Origin: Clostridia bacterium
GTDB lineage: Bacteria > Bacillota > Clostridia > Oscillospirales > CAG-272
Direction: 5' to 3'
Length of the DNA: 64,000 nucleotides
Assembly (NCBI GenBank): GCA_017625935.1
Contig: JAGALA010000030.1
Location: 23,373-87,372 of the forward strand
The position numbers and the translations under genes are program-made. Shown here one piece after another: positions 7,240 through 15,569 of the stretch. The notes below the pieces were generated by a model, which was not told the DNA's origin, did no database searches, and saw only the letters and a program-made list of their open reading frames with translations. Each line of letters opens with the position of its first letter. Position 1 is the first letter of the stretch.

Positions 7240-9069
7240 TTACTTTAATATATCTTCATCGGGGAGTAATTCCTCACCCGCTAAAAGCTTGTCAATTGCG
7301 TTTGTTACACGGCGGATTTGCTCTTTTTCGCAAATACTGCCGTAGCTCGGCTCACCGAATACGATCTCGCCATCCTTTACCTTGCCCTCCTCAACCATTT
7401 CAACCGCAAGCGTTGCGGAAATAGAGTAGTATGAGTGGCGGATAACGGTTTCGTCGTTTCTTTGTGATGTAATAGAATAAACTAAATTTTCATCCTTTAT
7501 ATATTCCAAGGTGTCAGTGTCTGACATCTCGTTAAAGCTGTAAATAAAGGGAAAATATAGCATATAAACGTATAAATTTCTGAATTTATTTCTTTCAAAG
7601 GAATTGCCCTGTGTGTTGTCGTCCTTGAAAATAAGATTTGCATTTTGTGCAAGCACGGTGAGCTCATCACTTGACGCGTCATAGCTGAGCACAAAGGTCT
7701 CGTTGTTATTTGGAGTTACCACAAAAATTTTTTCAAGTCCGGGTGCTTCTTCTGTTTGCGTGAGCGTTTCAAAGAAGCCCGTTTTAACAGAGGTTGTGTC
7801 CGTCCATTTAAGGAGCAAAAACGAACTCTCACCAAGGAAGGAAAGTGTTTCTGCATCAACGCGCACAACCGCCTTCACACCGTAGTATTCCGACATAACG
7901 TAATATGAATCATCAATCTTACGGCTGATGTACAAGCTTGGCTCCTTGTTTTTGTATGAGCTTTTTGAAAAGGTCGCGTTTTCCGAAAACTCTACGTTTA
8001 TAAAGTATTTTTCCTCGCTGTCGTTAAGACCGAATTCTTTAAGATCGTCATCCGTTGGGTTTATCGCAACAACCTCGCTGCCTGAAAATGCAGTATAAAG
8101 CGTTGAAAAGACCGTGTTTAAATATGACGTTGCGGCAATCGTTGTTCTGCGTCTGCCAAGTGAGTCAGGACCGTAAATCGCCTTAAATTCAACACTTGTT
8201 TCGCCCTTTTCGTTTACTCTTATAGAAATTATGTCGTTTAGCTTTGTGTTTGTTCCGTCGGTAAGATAAATATCAAAGCGATCAACTCCCATAATTGCCT
8301 GCGTTGCGCCTGCAAAAAACGTATTTATAACAGGGGAAAGATATTCAAGCTTACCGTATGATGTGTAATTTACAACATCGGGCGAAATTTTATAAATGTG
8401 ATTTCTACCCTCATAGTATGCGTAGTAAACTCCGCTTGAAAGCGACGTTTGCTCACCTATTCTCATCGTGTGGGATTTTTCAACGCCGTTTTCGGTATAG
8501 TAAACGGTAAAGCCGTTTTCATTTGCTTTGTCAACTCCGTAGGCTTCAAGCTCACTTTCCTTTACGTTTCGTATCGGATCCTTTGTAGTCACCGTGCAAA
8601 GCCACATGCGAAGCATTTCAAACGACGTTGCATTGAGGTCTATAGCCTCAAGCCCCTCAACTCGCCAGTCGTATTTGCCGAGATTTTCGTCCCACGCCTT
8701 AATAAAGGAGTATTTTTCACCGTCCCTATATATGTCCATTTTGGTAACGGTGTCCTCCTCGACAAGCGGATACACAAGGTGCGCCGCCAAGCCGTAGGCA
8801 TCCTCGCCCTCCCAAACGTCAAAGGGTGGCTCTTGTACACCCTCGTCGGGCTTGAAAATAAGCAGAAGTGCAAGTGCAACTATCAGTGCGGCAAGAAAAA
8901 CACCAAGAACGGAGAAAACAACAACTGTTTTTGCGTTGCTCTTTTTCGCTGTGACGATACCTGACGGTGCGATGTCATCCTCACTTTTAAAAAGCGTGCT
9001 TTTCTTTTGTTCGTTATTTATGAGCGTGCTTTTTTGCTCCTCGCCGTTTTTGTTAAATAGCTCGCTCAT
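7240..9069 (-). CDS. DUF4340 domain protein of a Gld-type ABC operon
   Basis: This 609-aa protein starts at ATG 9069, overlapping the upstream GldG-like stop as ATGA and preceded by AGGAG. Residues 1-~45 are polar and cytoplasmic, one membrane helix follows (VVVFSVLGVFLAALIVALALL, ~48-68), and the rest is a large extracytoplasmic domain rich in beta structure with repeated YGV, YY and EY motifs typical of DUF4340. Such proteins regularly follow GldA/F/G-like ABC genes, so it is probably the external partner of this transporter or complex; the substrate is unknown. An upstream in-frame extension lacks a ribosome site. Confidence 0.82.
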   Translation of the reverse strand: MSELFNKNGEEQKSTLINNEQKKSTLFKSEDDIAPSGIVTAKKSNAKTVVVFSVLGVFLAALIVALALLLIFKPDEGVQEPPFDVWEGEDAYGLAAHLVYPLVEEDTVTKMDIYRDGEKYSFIKAWDENLGKYDWRVEGLEAIDLNATSFEMLRMWLCTVTTKDPIRNVKESELEAYGVDKANENGFTVYYTENGVEKSHTMRIGEQTSLSSGVYYAYYEGRNHIYKISPDVVNYTSYGKLEYLSPVINTFFAGATQAIMGVDRFDIYLTDGTNTKLNDIISIRVNEKGETSVEFKAIYGPDSLGRRRTTIAATSYLNTVFSTLYTAFSGSEVVAINPTDDDLKEFGLNDSEEKYFINVEFSENATFSKSSYKNKEPSLYISRKIDDSYYVMSEYYGVKAVVRVDAETLSFLGESSFLLLKWTDTTSVKTGFFETLTQTEEAPGLEKIFVVTPNNNETFVLSYDASSDELTVLAQNANLIFKDDNTQGNSFERNKFRNLYVYMLYFPFIYSFNEMSDTDTLEYIKDENLVYSITSQRNDETVIRHSYYSISATLAVEMVEEGKVKDGEIVFGEPSYGSICEKEQIRRVTNAIDKLLAGEELLPDEDILK

Positions 9070-10724
9070 CTTCTTTTTCTCCTGATTATGATAAATGTGC
9101 CGACACCCGCACAAAGCACAGGTAAAAGAAGCGTGGAGATTAGGAAGAATGTAACCGCCTGATTGCCTGAAATATCAAGCGCATAGGAGTTAAACACCTT
9201 CATATCAATGCTTGACGAGTAGATTTGAACGCCTGTCATAGGACGAATGAGCGCGCGCATTAGGCTTGTGTTTGTATTCGCGCTTGTTTCATCCTTCAAA
9301 AGTGAAGCAAAGCCGCTCGTTGAAACAAAGAGGTAAGAGGTGAACTCGTCCTCACCGATGGTTTCGTCGGGGTTGGCAAGATAGCTTTCCGATTTTGTAA
9401 TTGCCATTAATGTATGGTTGCCCGCTTTTCCGTTAAAGAAGATATTTGAAGGAGTTCTTACAAGCTCCGTTGTCGTTCTTTGTACGTTAAAGCCCGTTTC
9501 GATGTTGCCCTCCAAAAATCTCGGATCAAGCTCAAGCGTTATAGCATCCTCAAAGAATGGGCTGAGCTGAAGCGAAAGAAGGTCGGAAAAATAGGTCTTT
9601 GTTGCATCGTTTTCGGGGATATAGCCCTTAAATTCAGTCTCGTTCAAGCTTGTTGACGCAACGCCCTTGCCGTAATTTACGCCAATGCCGCCCCAAACCT
9701 TGAGCCACTCGTAGAAGGTATCAAGCTTCGCCTCGTGGTTTAAGAAGGTCATTACTGCGCCGTAGCTTGAAAGATAGCTCTCAAGCATGACAAGCTCCTT
9801 TTCCTCAAAGTCGATAACAGGCTCGTTTATAACCAAGGCGCGTGCGTTATCGGGTAAGCGTGTGCGCTCCTTAAGCATTGAGTCGGTGATTGTAACCTTC
9901 CCCTTGCCGCATTCGCATTCAAAGTCGCGCGCAACAAGCAAATCGCTTGAGCCCGCCGTCACAGGCTCGCGCTCGGTTTCATTTGTAATTCCAAAATCGT
10001 ATTTAGGGCTGTAGTGTAGCCCGCACTCGCAGATATATACCTTTTCGGTTAAATCAATTTCCTTTAGCACAAAGCCTGCATTTTCAAAAAGCATAGCCAA
10101 ATTAAAGCCCGTTTCACCGTGATTTGATGTGAAATATACGGTTGGCTCATCATCCGTTGAAAGACGGATAACCGCCTCAAGCAGCTTAACCTCGCCGTTG
10201 TATGCAAATAGCGCGCCCGTTTCATCAAACGCGTAGAAGGATGCAGGCAAATACGTCTCAAACTGTGAGCCCTCGCCTGTGGTTCTTCTTATAATAACGG
10301 TTTTTTCATTTATTACACCCGCATCGCGGAATTGGCTTACAAACTCGCGCTCATCGAGTGAATGGTATGAAACCGTCACACCGTCAAGCTTTCTTGAAAG
10401 ATCTATTGCGGTTTGATGCACGTAGGCAAGTCCAACCATACCGTTAACCGATGCGTGGTCGTTTGAAACCGTATCCCTTTCGTCAAAGAAAATAATTTCA
10501 AGCTCTGCCTTTTGGTTTACTCTTTCAATGGTATTAACAAACTCGTCGGATGCCGAGTAAAATTGCTCGTCAGTCATATCGAAAAAGAGGTTAAAGCGTG
10601 AGCCGAGAATTGAAATAATCGAGTTGAAAACAACTACAATTGTGAGCACAATTGCCAAAAAGGCGGCGAGCACCGCACCGTATTTAATTTTGCTTTTAGC
10701 TCCGAATTTACTTAAAAAATCCAT
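9066..10724 (-). CDS. GldG-like ABC transport system auxiliary protein
   Basis: This 552-aa protein starts after an AGGAGG site. It has one N-terminal membrane helix (GAVLAAFLAIVLTIVVVF, ~18-36), a long extracytoplasmic region, and a C-terminal helix ending IIIRRKRR (~525-545). The external part contains VYFTSNHGETGFNLAMLFENAGF, matching the ABC_transp_aux/IFT52-like fold of GldG, including the T-x-G-H-G-E motif. An unusual insertion has a Cys-rich segment CECGLHY...CECGKG that could bind metal. It lies between the permease and DUF4340 genes and overlaps the latter by 4 bases, so the products are probably translated together. In gliding bacteria GldG pairs with GldF and GldA; in Clostridia the role is unknown. 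Confidence 0.85.
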   Translation of the reverse strand: MDFLSKFGAKSKIKYGAVLAAFLAIVLTIVVVFNSIISILGSRFNLFFDMTDEQFYSASDEFVNTIERVNQKAELEIIFFDERDTVSNDHASVNGMVGLAYVHQTAIDLSRKLDGVTVSYHSLDEREFVSQFRDAGVINEKTVIIRRTTGEGSQFETYLPASFYAFDETGALFAYNGEVKLLEAVIRLSTDDEPTVYFTSNHGETGFNLAMLFENAGFVLKEIDLTEKVYICECGLHYSPKYDFGITNETEREPVTAGSSDLLVARDFECECGKGKVTITDSMLKERTRLPDNARALVINEPVIDFEEKELVMLESYLSSYGAVMTFLNHEAKLDTFYEWLKVWGGIGVNYGKGVASTSLNETEFKGYIPENDATKTYFSDLLSLQLSPFFEDAITLELDPRFLEGNIETGFNVQRTTTELVRTPSNIFFNGKAGNHTLMAITKSESYLANPDETIGEDEFTSYLFVSTSGFASLLKDETSANTNTSLMRALIRPMTGVQIYSSSIDMKVFNSYALDISGNQAVTFFLISTLLLPVLCAGVGTFIIIRRKRR

Positions 10725-10736
10725 AGTAGCGCCTCC

Positions 10737-11480
10737 TTATATAAGTCTGCGCGCTTGGAAGTGGCGCTCTGTCAAAAGTAACAAAATGAATGTAACGGAA
10801 ATATAGTAGATTAGCGAAGGAATATCGAAATAGCCAAAGACAAACGCGTCAAAGCGCGCAAAAATCGAAATCCAGTCGATAACAACGCGTATAACCTCTG
10901 CAAAGCCGTCGCCCTGTAAGAATGAAAGGCCCGAGATGCCGTTTATCAAAAGAAGTCCAAAGAGCGTGGCAACAGTAATTACCGCCGAGGCAAACATATT
11001 CTCAGTAAGAGAGGAAATGAAAATGCCGATTGCGATAAAGCACATTCCGACAAGCACAAGGGCGATAAAATTGCCAATAATCATAGCAACGTTAGGGCCC
11101 GCAGCACCCTCAGCAACGAATGCAAAAAGCGGAATGAAATTGAAAAGTGAGAGCGCAAGATATATAAGGAACATACAAAGTGCGCTCAAAAATTTACCGA
11201 AAACAAGTGAAAAAATAGACACAGGTGAGGTGAAAAGGAGTTGGTCTGTCTTTGTTCTTCTTTCGTCACTAAAGCTTCTCATTGTGAGAATAGGTAAAAA
11301 CACCATAGACATAATAAGAACGATAGAGAAGTAGTTTGAGGTGTCGGAGGATGGGTCAGCCGACATAAAGGTTGTGATGGAAAGGACAAAGCCCGAGATA
11401 AGAAGCGCAACGCCTAAAAAAACGTATCCCGTTACTGTTGTAAAGTAGCTTTTCATTTCCTTTTTGAAAACAGCAATCAC
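10737..11480 (-). CDS. ABC-2 type permease (GldF-like)
   Basis: This 247-aa integral membrane protein has six hydrophobic segments. The segment order and SMVFLPILTMRSFSDERRTKTDQLLFTSPVS fit the ABC-2 permease family, where the conserved charged stretch (MRSFSDERR, then TDQLL) contacts the ATPase. The start is GTG at 11480, which overlaps the ATPase stop as GTGA and has GGAGGAG upstream. It would form the membrane channel with the ATPase at 11477-12421. The export substrate is unknown. Confidence 0.9.
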   Translation of the reverse strand: MIAVFKKEMKSYFTTVTGYVFLGVALLISGFVLSITTFMSADPSSDTSNYFSIVLIMSMVFLPILTMRSFSDERRTKTDQLLFTSPVSIFSLVFGKFLSALCMFLIYLALSLFNFIPLFAFVAEGAAGPNVAMIIGNFIALVLVGMCFIAIGIFISSLTENMFASAVITVATLFGLLLINGISGLSFLQGDGFAEVIRVVIDWISIFARFDAFVFGYFDIPSLIYYISVTFILLLLTERHFQARRLI

Positions 11481-12421
11481 CTTTTCTCCTCCTCTCCGTC
11501 AATGAGCTTAACGAACAAGTCCTCAAGGGAAATATCAACGCCCTCCATAGCAAGTATGGGCCAGCCCTTGTCCGCAAGCGCACGGAACATCATTTTTCTA
11601 ATATCAATACTGCCCGAATATTCAACGATATAAGGGAATGCATCACCCTCGCGCGCGCCGTCCTGTGTTACGCGCGTAACGCCGTGGATGGACTTAAGCA
11701 GGTTTAGAACCTCGCGGCTCGGACCTGAAATTTTAACGCGGAAGCGGTTGCTTTGACCGAGTGCCTCGCTTAATTTCGCCGTCTTTTCGTCTGCGATAAT
11801 CTTGCCCGCGTTTATAACCACGATTCTGTCGCAAACGGCTTGCACCTCGGAAAGAATATGCGTGGAGAGAATTATTGTGCGCTCCTTGGAAAGTGCGCGA
11901 AGCAAGCTTCTGATTTCAATAATCTGCTTCGGGTCAAGACCAACCGTCGGCTCGTCAAAAATAAGCACATCGGGTCCGCCGATAATGGCAGCGGCAATTC
12001 CAACCCTTTGCTTATAGCCCTTTGAAAGATTCTTGATTAAGCGGTTTTTAACATCGGTAATTTTTACAAGCTCGCAAATTTCCGAAAGGTGCGCTGACTT
12101 GTTCATCTTACAGCCCTTTAATTCGTAAACAAAGCAAAGATACTCCCAAACGGTCATATCGATATAAAGCGGTGGCTGCTCAGGCAAAAAGCCAATCATT
12201 TTCTTCACCTTCATCGGCTCGGAAAAAACGTCAACTCCGCCAACGGTGACAGAACCGCTTGTCGGTGAAATATAACCCGTGATAATGTTCATCGTGGTTG
12301 ATTTTCCCGCACCGTTAGGGCCGAGAAAGCCAACAATTTCTCCCTTTTTAATGGAGAAGGAAACACCGTCAAGGGCGTATTTTTTGCCAAATTTCTTGAC
12401 AAGGTTATTAATCTCAATCAT
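11477..12421 (-). CDS. ABC transporter ATP-binding protein (GldA-like)
   Basis: This 314-aa ATPase has Walker A GPNGAGKST (residues ~36-44), Q-loop LPEQPPLY, signature LSKGYKQRVG, Walker B VLIFDEPTVGLDP and switch ILSTH. After residue ~220 there is a DUF4162-like C-terminal domain. The start at ATG 12421 matches the family N-terminus (MIEINNLVKKFG). An in-frame ATG at 12466 would add 15 residues but lies within the leader. It is the first gene of a five-gene leftward operon (ATPase, permease, GldG-like, DUF4340, GH94) read from the promoter at 12508-12480. The leader contains a GTGCGC/GCGCAC hairpin. Confidence 0.92.
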   Translation of the reverse strand: MIEINNLVKKFGKKYALDGVSFSIKKGEIVGFLGPNGAGKSTTMNIITGYISPTSGSVTVGGVDVFSEPMKVKKMIGFLPEQPPLYIDMTVWEYLCFVYELKGCKMNKSAHLSEICELVKITDVKNRLIKNLSKGYKQRVGIAAAIIGGPDVLIFDEPTVGLDPKQIIEIRSLLRALSKERTIILSTHILSEVQAVCDRIVVINAGKIIADEKTAKLSEALGQSNRFRVKISGPSREVLNLLKSIHGVTRVTQDGAREGDAFPYIVEYSGSIDIRKMMFRALADKGWPILAMEGVDISLEDLFVKLIDGEEEKR

Positions 12422-12479
12422 AAATATGTATATACCTTTCGCGTGCGCGCGTGGGTGTGCGCACATTACTTCAAATTAA

Positions 12480-12508
12480 AGTATATCATACGCGCGCAAA
12501 TAAATCAA
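12480..12508 (-). promoter_or_regulatory. Promoter of the Gld-type ABC operon
   Basis: Minus-strand TTGATT (12508-12503), 17-bp spacer, TATACT (12485-12480). The transcript leader of about 50 nt begins near a GTGCGC-containing hairpin. Confidence 0.8.
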
Positions 12509-12553
12509 TAAGAATATTTTAACAAAATAGTTTTTTACAATTTTTTAACACGG

Positions 12554-12582
12554 TTGACATATCGAAAAATTAGTGGTAAAAT
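12554..12582 (+). promoter_or_regulatory. cysK promoter
   Basis: TTGACA (12554-12559), 17-bp spacer, TAAAAT (12577-12582); the ATG is ~33 bases further on. No T-box or S-box leader fits in the short gap. Confidence 0.85.
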
Positions 12583-12614
12583 GTAATAAATCATCTTAAA
12601 GGAGAGGGAAGCCT

Positions 12615-13529
12615 ATGATTTATAAATCGGTTGAGGAGCTTATCGGCAATACACCAATTTTGGAGCTTACGAATATTGAAAAAGAATTCGGGCTGAAAAC
12701 CCGTCTTCTTGCAAAGCTTGAAGCGTTTAACCCTGCAGCGAGCGCGAAGGACAGAGTGGCAAAGGAAATTATTTTAAGCGCCGAGCGTGAGGGAAAAATA
12801 AAGAAGGGCGGCACGGTAATTGAGGCAACGTCGGGAAATACGGGAATTGCCCTTGCTATGATAGGAGCTGCACGTGGCTATAAGGTTATAATAGTTATGC
12901 CGGACTCAATGTCGAAGGAGCGCATACAGGCAATCTCGGCGTATGGCGCTGAAATTGTTCTGACCCCGGGGTGTGAGGGAATGAACGGCGCGGTGAAAAA
13001 GGCGCGCGAAATTGCAAGCGAAACAGAAAATTCCTATCTTGCCTCACAGTTTGAAAACCCCGCAAATCCCGAAGCGCATTTTTTAACCACAGGACCCGAA
13101 ATTTATGAAAACACCGAGGGGAGTGTCGATATTTTCGTGTGTACGATAGGTACAGGCGGCACAATTTCAGGCACCTCAAAATACCTAAAGAGCAAAAAAC
13201 CGAGCGTAAGGGTGTATGGTGTTGAGCCAAGCGCCTCGCCGCTTATTTCGCAAGGCAAGGCAGGCGCACATAAAATCCAAGGCATTGGCGCAAACTTTGT
13301 GCCAAGCACCTTTGACCCCAGCGTCTGTGACGAGATTATCACAGTTAGCGACGAGGATGCGTACGAATATGCAAGGCTGCTTGCAAAGCGCGAGGGGCTC
13401 TTGGTCGGCATATCCTCGGGTGCGGCTTTACGCGCGGCTGTTGAGGTTGCAAAAAAAGAGGAAAACAAAACCGTAGTTGTGCTATTTCCGGACACAGGGC
13501 TGCGTTATTTTTCATCTGACCTCTTTTGA
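12615..13529 (+). CDS. cysK: Cysteine synthase (O-acetylserine sulfhydrylase)
   Basis: This 304-aa fold-type II PLP enzyme makes L-cysteine from O-acetylserine and sulfide. The N-terminus has ELIGNTPILEL. The PLP lysine lies in NPAASAKDRVA (a variant of the usual NPxSSVKDR). The substrate loop is EATSGNTGIALA and the phosphate-binding glycines are GTGGTISG. The C-terminus has GISSGAAL and FPDTGLRYFSSDLF, typical of the family, so the length is complete. An AGGAGAGG ribosome site precedes the ATG. It is followed closely by a HAD phosphatase gene. Confidence 0.95.
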   Translation: MIYKSVEELIGNTPILELTNIEKEFGLKTRLLAKLEAFNPAASAKDRVAKEIILSAEREGKIKKGGTVIEATSGNTGIALAMIGAARGYKVIIVMPDSMSKERIQAISAYGAEIVLTPGCEGMNGAVKKAREIASETENSYLASQFENPANPEAHFLTTGPEIYENTEGSVDIFVCTIGTGGTISGTSKYLKSKKPSVRVYGVEPSASPLISQGKAGAHKIQGIGANFVPSTFDPSVCDEIITVSDEDAYEYARLLAKREGLLVGISSGAALRAAVEVAKKEENKTVVVLFPDTGLRYFSSDLF

Positions 13530-13587
13530 AAATCATAAAATAATCGCTGAAATATAGAAAAGCATCTCACAATTTAAGGAGAAAAAT

Positions 13588-14268
13588 ATGGCAAACAATT
13601 TAGTAATATTTGACCTTGACGGCACTCTTGCCGACACAATGGACGACCTTCATACCGCAATATCGGGTATGCTTGTCCGCCTTGGCTATCCCACGAGAAC
13701 GAAAGAGGAGCTGCTCGGCTTTATAAACAACGGTGCAAGAGAGTTTGTGCGCCGCTCACTTCCGAGCGACGTTCAAGAAAGCGAGCTTATCATTGACACC
13801 GCGGTTGGCGTTTACGATGAGGAGTACGCAAAGTGCTTCGCCGAAAAAACGCATCTGTATGAGGGAATTTACGAGGCGCTGAGTGAATTAAAGGAAGAAA
13901 CAGGCTGCAAATTCGCCGTTTTATCAAACAAACAGGACAGATTTGTAAAGGAAATTATAAGAAAGCTCTTTCCCGAAAAGTTTTTTGCGATAGTGCAAGG
14001 ACAAGTTAAGGGCGTGCCAACAAAGCCCGACCCCACTGCGCTCCTTGAAATTTGCCGACTGCTCCGCACAAAAACAGAAAACTGCACACTTGTCGGTGAC
14101 TCCGACGTTGATATTAAAACCGCAATTAATGCAGAGGTCAAGGGCATTGGCGTTAGCTGGGGCTATCGCGATGCATCAGTCTTGAAGGCGGCGGGCGCAT
14201 CGGTTATCGCTGAGTCCCCCGAGCAGCTTTATGACTATTTGCTTCTCAAAATCAGAGATAACATATAG
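13588..14268 (+). CDS. HAD family hydrolase (phosphoglycolate phosphatase-like)
   Basis: This 226-aa HAD phosphatase shows motif I FDLDGTLADT (nucleophile and acid/base Asp near residues 9-11), motif II LSNKQDRF, a motif III lysine in TKPDP and motif IV VGDSDVDIKTA. The four-helix cap between residues ~17 and ~85 places it with Gph/PpaX-type enzymes. The substrate could be phosphoglycolate or another small phosphoester. It has an AAGGAGA ribosome site and probably shares the cysK transcript (58-bp gap, no promoter seen). A terminator follows 10 bases after the stop. Confidence 0.88.
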   Translation: MANNLVIFDLDGTLADTMDDLHTAISGMLVRLGYPTRTKEELLGFINNGAREFVRRSLPSDVQESELIIDTAVGVYDEEYAKCFAEKTHLYEGIYEALSELKEETGCKFAVLSNKQDRFVKEIIRKLFPEKFFAIVQGQVKGVPTKPDPTALLEICRLLRTKTENCTLVGDSDVDIKTAINAEVKGIGVSWGYRDASVLKAAGASVIAESPEQLYDYLLLKIRDNI

Positions 14269-14278
14269 AACAAAAATC

Positions 14279-14313
14279 ACCGTATGAGAGATGTCTTTCA
14301 TACGGTTGTTTTT
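14279..14313 (+). terminator. Terminator after cysK-HAD unit
   Basis: ACCGTATGA pairs with TCATACGGT, followed by TGTTTTT. Confidence 0.85.
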
Positions 14314-14321
14314 AATGTGAA

Positions 14322-14354
14322 ATAAAAAAAGAGGAACGAAATTCGTTCCTCTAA
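14322..14354 (-). terminator. Terminator of the rplJ-rplL operon
   Basis: AGAGGAACGA/TCGTTCCTCT is a 10-bp perfect stem with an AAT loop. On the minus strand it is followed by TTTTTTTATTTC, 20 bases after the rplL stop. Confidence 0.92.
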
Positions 14355-14373
14355 TTTTGCATGTAAAGCTAAA

Positions 14374-14745
14374 TTATTTAACTTCTGCCTTAGCGCCAGC
14401 TGCTGTAAGCTGCTTAGCGATGTCTTCAGCTGTTTCCTTAGAAACTGCTTCCTTGATTGTCTTAGGAGCGCTCTCAACGAGATCCTTAGCTTCCTTAAGA
14501 CCAAGACCTGTAAGCTCTCTTACAACCTTGATAACGTTGAGCTTAGATGCACCTGCTTCAACAAGTACAACGTCAAACTCTGTCTTCTCCTCAACAGGAG
14601 CAGCTGCAACTGCAGCACCGGCAACTGCAACAGGAGCAGCGCTTACGCCGAACTCTTCCTCAACTGCCTTTACGAGGTCAGCAAGCTCGAGAATTGAAAG
14701 TGTTTTGATTTCTTCAAGAATATTAGTAACTTTTTCGTTAGCCAT
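14374..14745 (-). CDS. rplL: 50S ribosomal protein L7/L12
   Basis: This 123-aa stalk protein recruits translation GTPases. It has the N-terminal dimerisation helices ([25 protein letters not shown]), the Ala/Val/Pro-rich hinge (residues ~35-52) and the C-terminal factor-binding domain ([35 protein letters not shown]). Codon bias is strong. It lies 73 bases after rplJ in a two-gene operon and ends at a strong terminator. Confidence 0.98.
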   Translation of the reverse strand: MANEKVTNILEEIKTLSILELADLVKAVEEEFGVSAAPVAVAGAAVAAAPVEEKTEFDVVLVEAGASKLNVIKVVRELTGLGLKEAKDLVESAPKTIKEAVSKETAEDIAKQLTAAGAKAEVK

Positions 14746-14818
14746 GATAATTTATCCTCCATTAATTTAGATAATATAATTTTTTAATTTAATTTTACGT
14801 TTCTAAGCAACGTAGAGC

Positions 14819-15340
14819 TTATTCAGCAGCGATAGCCTCTGCGCCGCCGTTCTTTTGGTCGATAACAGCTTGGATAGCACGAGCAAAGCCTGAGATAGGA
14901 CCTTGGATGCTGCCGAGGAATCTTGCAAGAAGAACTTCCTTTGAAGGAATGTCAGCAAGAGCCTTAACTGTGTTTGCATCAACAACCGCGTTTTCAAGGA
15001 AACCGCCCTTGATTTCAAAGGTTTCAACCTTATCAGCGTATTCTTTAGCAATCTTTGCAGGAGCAATAGGATCGTCGTAACCGATAGCGATAGCGCTCAT
15101 ACCGTTAAGATTTTCCTTCATTGCCTCGTAGCCAACCTCGTCACAAGCACGGCCTATAAGAGTATTCTTAATTACCATATAGTCAACGCCGGCTTTTCTG
15201 AAGGCAGCACGCATTTTAGTATCGTTTTCAACTGTGATACCTTGGTATTGAACAAGTACACCGCTTTGAGCCTTCTTGATTTTTTCAACAAGGTCAGCAA
15301 CAACGGCTTTCTTTTGTTCAAGAACTGAATTACTTGGCAT
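14819..15340 (-). CDS. rplJ: 50S ribosomal protein L10
   Basis: This 173-aa protein anchors L7/L12 to the ribosome. Recognisable are VLVQYQGITVENDTKMRAAFRKAGVDYMVIKNTLIGRA in the rRNA-binding domain and the C-terminal L12-binding helix (ISGFARAIQAVIDQKNGG). It has an AAGGAGG ribosome site. The gene starts the operon here; rplK and rplA, often adjacent, are not upstream (a dnaC-like gene is). A structured leader and attenuator precede it, so L10-L12 autoregulation is expected. Confidence 0.98.
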   Translation of the reverse strand: MPSNSVLEQKKAVVADLVEKIKKAQSGVLVQYQGITVENDTKMRAAFRKAGVDYMVIKNTLIGRACDEVGYEAMKENLNGMSAIAIGYDDPIAPAKIAKEYADKVETFEIKGGFLENAVVDANTVKALADIPSKEVLLARFLGSIQGPISGFARAIQAVIDQKNGGAEAIAAE

Positions 15341-15354
15341 AATTAACCTCCTTG

Positions 15355-15505
15355 TTTATTTTTCGCAGGAAAAAGAAAAATCTTTTCTCGGGAAAAGACG
15401 CAAATATCCACACCGAAAAAAGATTTATAAGCTATAAAATTATATAAATTCTTCCTCGGCAGGGAGCTAAACGCAATTACCGAAACCTGCTGTCTTTGGA
15501 TTTGC
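15355..15505 (-). promoter_or_regulatory. Ribosomal protein L10 leader with attenuator
   Basis: The ~150-nt 5' leader of rplJ has the hallmarks of the L10 leader family: CCAAAGACAGCAGGT near the 5' end and the complementary CCTGCCGAGGA further on, which form the L10(L12)4 binding site. A downstream hairpin (TCTTTTC-CCG-AGAAAAGA, ~15373-15392) followed by TTTTTCTTTTT looks like an intrinsic terminator just before the ribosome site. In the known mechanism, excess L10-L12 complex binds the leader and favours termination. Confidence 0.88.
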
Positions 15506-15511
15506 CTCAAC

Positions 15512-15540
15512 ATTATAGCACGTGATGCGTGCTTTGTCAA
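15512..15540 (-). promoter_or_regulatory. Consensus promoter of rplJL
   Basis: Minus-strand TTGACA (15540-15535), 17-bp spacer, TATAAT (15517-15512): a perfect consensus, fitting a very strongly expressed ribosomal operon. Confidence 0.95.
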
Positions 15541-15569
15541 GTGTTTTTTGAAAATTTTTGAAATACAAT

